DNA from: Acidobacteriaceae bacterium
Lineage (GTDB): Bacteria; Acidobacteriota; Terriglobia; Terriglobales; Acidobacteriaceae
Reading direction: 5' to 3'
Assembly (NCBI GenBank): GCA_030044455.1
Contig: JASHVU010000397.1
Coordinates: 1-7,820 of the forward strand
Length of the DNA: 7,820 nt
Within the stretch, counting starts at the first letter, position 1. The number at the start of each line of letters is the position of its first letter. Made by a program: the position numbers and the translations under genes. The notes beneath the pieces are model-generated. The model searched no databases. It was not told where the DNA came from and was given only the letters and a program-made list of their open reading frames with translations. Of this stretch, positions 6,388-7,820 are shown in pieces.

Positions 6388-7189
6388 CATCGTCTCAGTG
6401 TGATCCAGAAACAGGCGATGTAGAAGAAGGCGTAGTAGGTGGAGAGCAGATGTTCGTGGCGCACCAGAAGTCGGCGGAACTGCCCGAGCCAGGCGTTGGT
6501 TCGCTCCACGATCCAGCGCCGCTTGTAGCGCCGCATCTTGCGTCCATCGTAGTAGCGCTTCCGTTTGTTGTTCTTTCGGTATGGCGCAATCAGTTCGATG
6601 GCCCGCTTCTTCAACCGCTCGCGCAACGGATCGGAGTCGTACCCGGCATCGGCGATCACGCGCCTTGGCTTTTGCCGCGGCCGTCCTTTGCGGCGCGGGA
6701 CGCGGACTTCTTTGAGCGTGGCTTCCGCAAGCGTAACTTCTGCCGGAGAGGCACTTTCAAGCCGAACTCCCAGCGGAAGACCTTGACCGTCGACCAGTAC
6801 CATCCACTTCGTTCCCTTGCCGCGCTTAGTTTTACCGACCGCGTCGCCCCCTTTTTGGCCGGGGCGAAGCTGCCGTCGAGGAATGTCTCGTCCCACTTCA
6901 GCAAGCCTTCGGCGTCCAACGCGCCCAACAGGGCTCGCCATGCATCCAGCCATACGCCTTCGTCTTGCCACTGTTTCAGCCGCCGCCAGCAGGTAGCCGG
7001 CGACGGGAACTGGTCGGGAAGGAACCGCCACGCCGCGCCGGTCTGTAGAATCCATAGAATGCCCTCAAAGCAAGCCCGGTTCGAGGCCCACGGCCGTCCC
7101 CGGTTATCCTTCCTGCGCCGCGGTTCCGGCAACAACGGCTCAATCAACTCCCACTGCTCATCTGTGACCAGCTTCTGCCGCCTCTTCAT
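6381..7189 (-). CDS. IS5-family DDE transposase, expressed by -1 frameshift
   Basis: Two overlapping frames make one enzyme. The first frame starts at ATG 7189 and alone gives 177 residues (to 6656). The second, in the -1 frame, ends at 6381. Joined at 6848-6854 they give 269 residues, a normal length for this group. The N-terminal part has the IS5 family start (LTDEQWELIEPLLP-like, GILWILQTGAAWRFLP, residues 7-58). The catalytic triad is D105 (LDGSFAPAKKGG), D181 (ADAGYDSD) and E229 (RRWIVERTNAWL), the last with the Y-(2)-R-(3)-E spacing of DDE transposases. The short first-frame product lacks D181 and E229 and would be inactive or regulatory. No strong ribosome site precedes the ATG. The enzyme cuts and rejoins the IS ends at CTAG/TA targets. 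The opposite-strand frame at 6450-7238 is a shadow. Confidence 0.88.
6848..6854 (-). promoter_or_regulatory. Programmed -1 ribosomal frameshift site A AAG GGG
   Basis: In the first transposase frame the codons are GCC AAA AAG GGG GCG. The heptamer A AAG GGG is a correctly phased X XXY YYZ slip site inside an A5G5 run. Slipping back one base gives AKKGGDAVGKTKRG, which is the family-typical sequence, whereas the unshifted frame turns into ATRSVKLS. A small CGAC/GTCG hairpin two bases on could assist, but it is weak. Confidence 0.8.
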
Positions 7190-7249
7190 AACAGAAGCTC
7201 AATTGCCCAACCGCCTCAATCATAAGTACCTGACTTGAGGCCGAACCTA

Positions 7250-7266
7250 TTTATGAAACACGCTCT
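7250..7266 (-). repeat. Right terminal inverted repeat of the IS5-family element
   Basis: This is the exact reverse complement of 6371-6387, 17 of 17 bases; the match stops immediately inside at 7249. Read on the minus strand, it provides a TAA stop (7253-7251) in the frame of the interrupted TniQ gene after adding the residues E-R-V-S. Confidence 0.9.
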
Positions 7267-7820
7267 AGCAAATGGCAGGGCGAATCTTGATTGCCTACGG
7301 CGGTTCCCAAAGCGAGAAATTCGCCAACCTGGTTTGCTATCCATAACTGATCTTCCATGACCAGTGCGGACACGGGAGCAGTTGGCGCGTCCGAATCGTC
7401 TCCCAGCCAACCATTGCAGTGAGCGCAAAACCCAGGATGCGCGTGTGCGGAAAGAACCAACATGGGCCGGCGGCAATGGGGGCAGTACTGTTTGAGAAAA
7501 ACATAATGGACGGGGCAAATTGTCACCGGCGCCAATGCCCACGCCAAGCACTCATAGATTGGCATTCCACTGCGTTGCCACTCCCAAAAACAACGCGGAC
7601 ACCAGGTTCGACGCCGTCGTAGAACTCCGTCGGAGGCCAGCAGGCGTTGCCAAGGTAAGAGGGTTAAGGCGCACAAGTCGCGCCGAGAAGTCAGCTTCCC
7701 CAGAATGGCCACCCATTGCTCAAAACAGGCGCTCATTCCATTAAGGGAGTGCAGGCCGGAAAAGTGTGTATTTGTCGGCCTTGTGGAGAGATCGGGAAAG
7801 ATCTCCTTGAGGATCAGTGT
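7251..7820 (-). pseudogene. tniQ: TniQ family protein, 5' end off window, interrupted by the IS
   Basis: The frame is open from the right edge; 185 native residues are visible before the IS, which adds ERVS and a stop. TniQ is the target-selection partner of TniA/TniB in Tn5053-like transposons and, as TnsD or TniQ, in Tn7-like and CRISPR-associated transposons. The fragment has the family pattern LNGM-x-A (26-31), RRDLCALTLLPW (46-57), then RRRTWCPRCFWEW (69-81) and PIYECLAWALAPVTICPVH (87-105). Paired zinc-ribbon residues are C74/C77, C102/H105, C113/C116 and C132/C135, followed by a WLGDD end to the zinc region. All eight metal ligands are intact. The gene continues on the other side of the IS at 6368-5998. 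Partner genes would be expected beyond the right edge. The TniQ call is strong; the transposon type is not resolvable here. Confidence 0.85.

Larger units (their letters stand above)
6372..7265 (-). mobile_element. IS5-family insertion sequence (IS427-like group), complete
   Basis: About 894 bp bounded by perfect inverted repeats and carrying one transposase gene that needs a -1 frameshift. Immediately outside, both ends show CTAG (6369-6372 and 7265-7268). Because CTAG is a palindrome that overlaps the repeat edges, the duplication can be read as TA (IS 6372-7265) or CTAG (IS 6373-7264). Both readings fit IS5-family habits and both rejoin the target identically. The element has landed in a TniQ gene and interrupts it. 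The ends match perfectly and the transposase has its full catalytic triad, so the element looks recent and possibly active. Confidence 0.9.

Noticed and set aside
6450..7238. 262-codon plus-strand open frame across the IS
   Set aside because: It is antisense to the transposase with no recognisable motif. The transposase frames on the minus strand explain the coding signal.
1..7820. CRISPR array
   Set aside because: No regularly spaced direct repeats of 25-40 bases were seen anywhere, despite the TniQ gene making one worth looking for.

Overview
The window looks like a piece of a soil or peat Acidobacteriota (Terriglobia/Acidobacteriaceae-like) chromosome. This is an inference from the mix of gene families: a KdpE-like regulator paired with a short DUF4118 kinase, a large OmpL-like porin with an N-terminal coiled coil, and an IS5-family element. 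Composition is moderately GC-rich. Nothing in the sequence fixes the species.

Left edge (1-572): the C-terminal 143 residues of a plus-strand SAM-dependent methyltransferase of the tetrapyrrole-methylase fold. This subgroup also supplies the enzyme domain of borosin peptide N-methyltransferases. A GC-rich hairpin follows, then a short sequence resembling the 3' end of a tRNA (T-loop, acceptor strand and CCA), possibly an integration scar. It lies 10 bases from the end of the convergent regulator gene.

Centre (573-5507, all minus strand, read right to left): a 628-residue outer-membrane beta-barrel protein, a small secreted helical protein, a DUF4118-GAF-HisKA-HATPase sensor kinase, and a KdpE-like response regulator. 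Kinase and regulator overlap by four bases (ATGA) and form a translationally coupled two-component pair. The kinase is like the C-terminal half of KdpD and lacks the KdpD sensor and Usp domains. No kdpFABC genes are visible. The porin, small gene and kinase are separated by non-coding gaps holding inverted repeats, so they are probably separate transcription units.

Right part (5508-7820): an accessory region. A minus-strand TniQ gene runs in from the right edge and is interrupted by an IS5-family insertion sequence of about 0.9 kb with 16-17 bp perfect inverted repeats, a CTAG/TA target duplication, and a transposase made by a -1 frameshift at A AAG GGG. Removing the IS and one target copy on paper joins the two TniQ pieces into one open frame of 308 residues from the window edge. 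The host gene was therefore probably intact when the IS landed. TniQ marks a Tn5053/Tn7/CAST-type transposon whose other genes (TniA/TnsB, TniB/TnsC) would be expected beyond the right edge. The gap between the TniQ remnant and the porin has no convincing gene but holds repeated TGTCGCC motifs.
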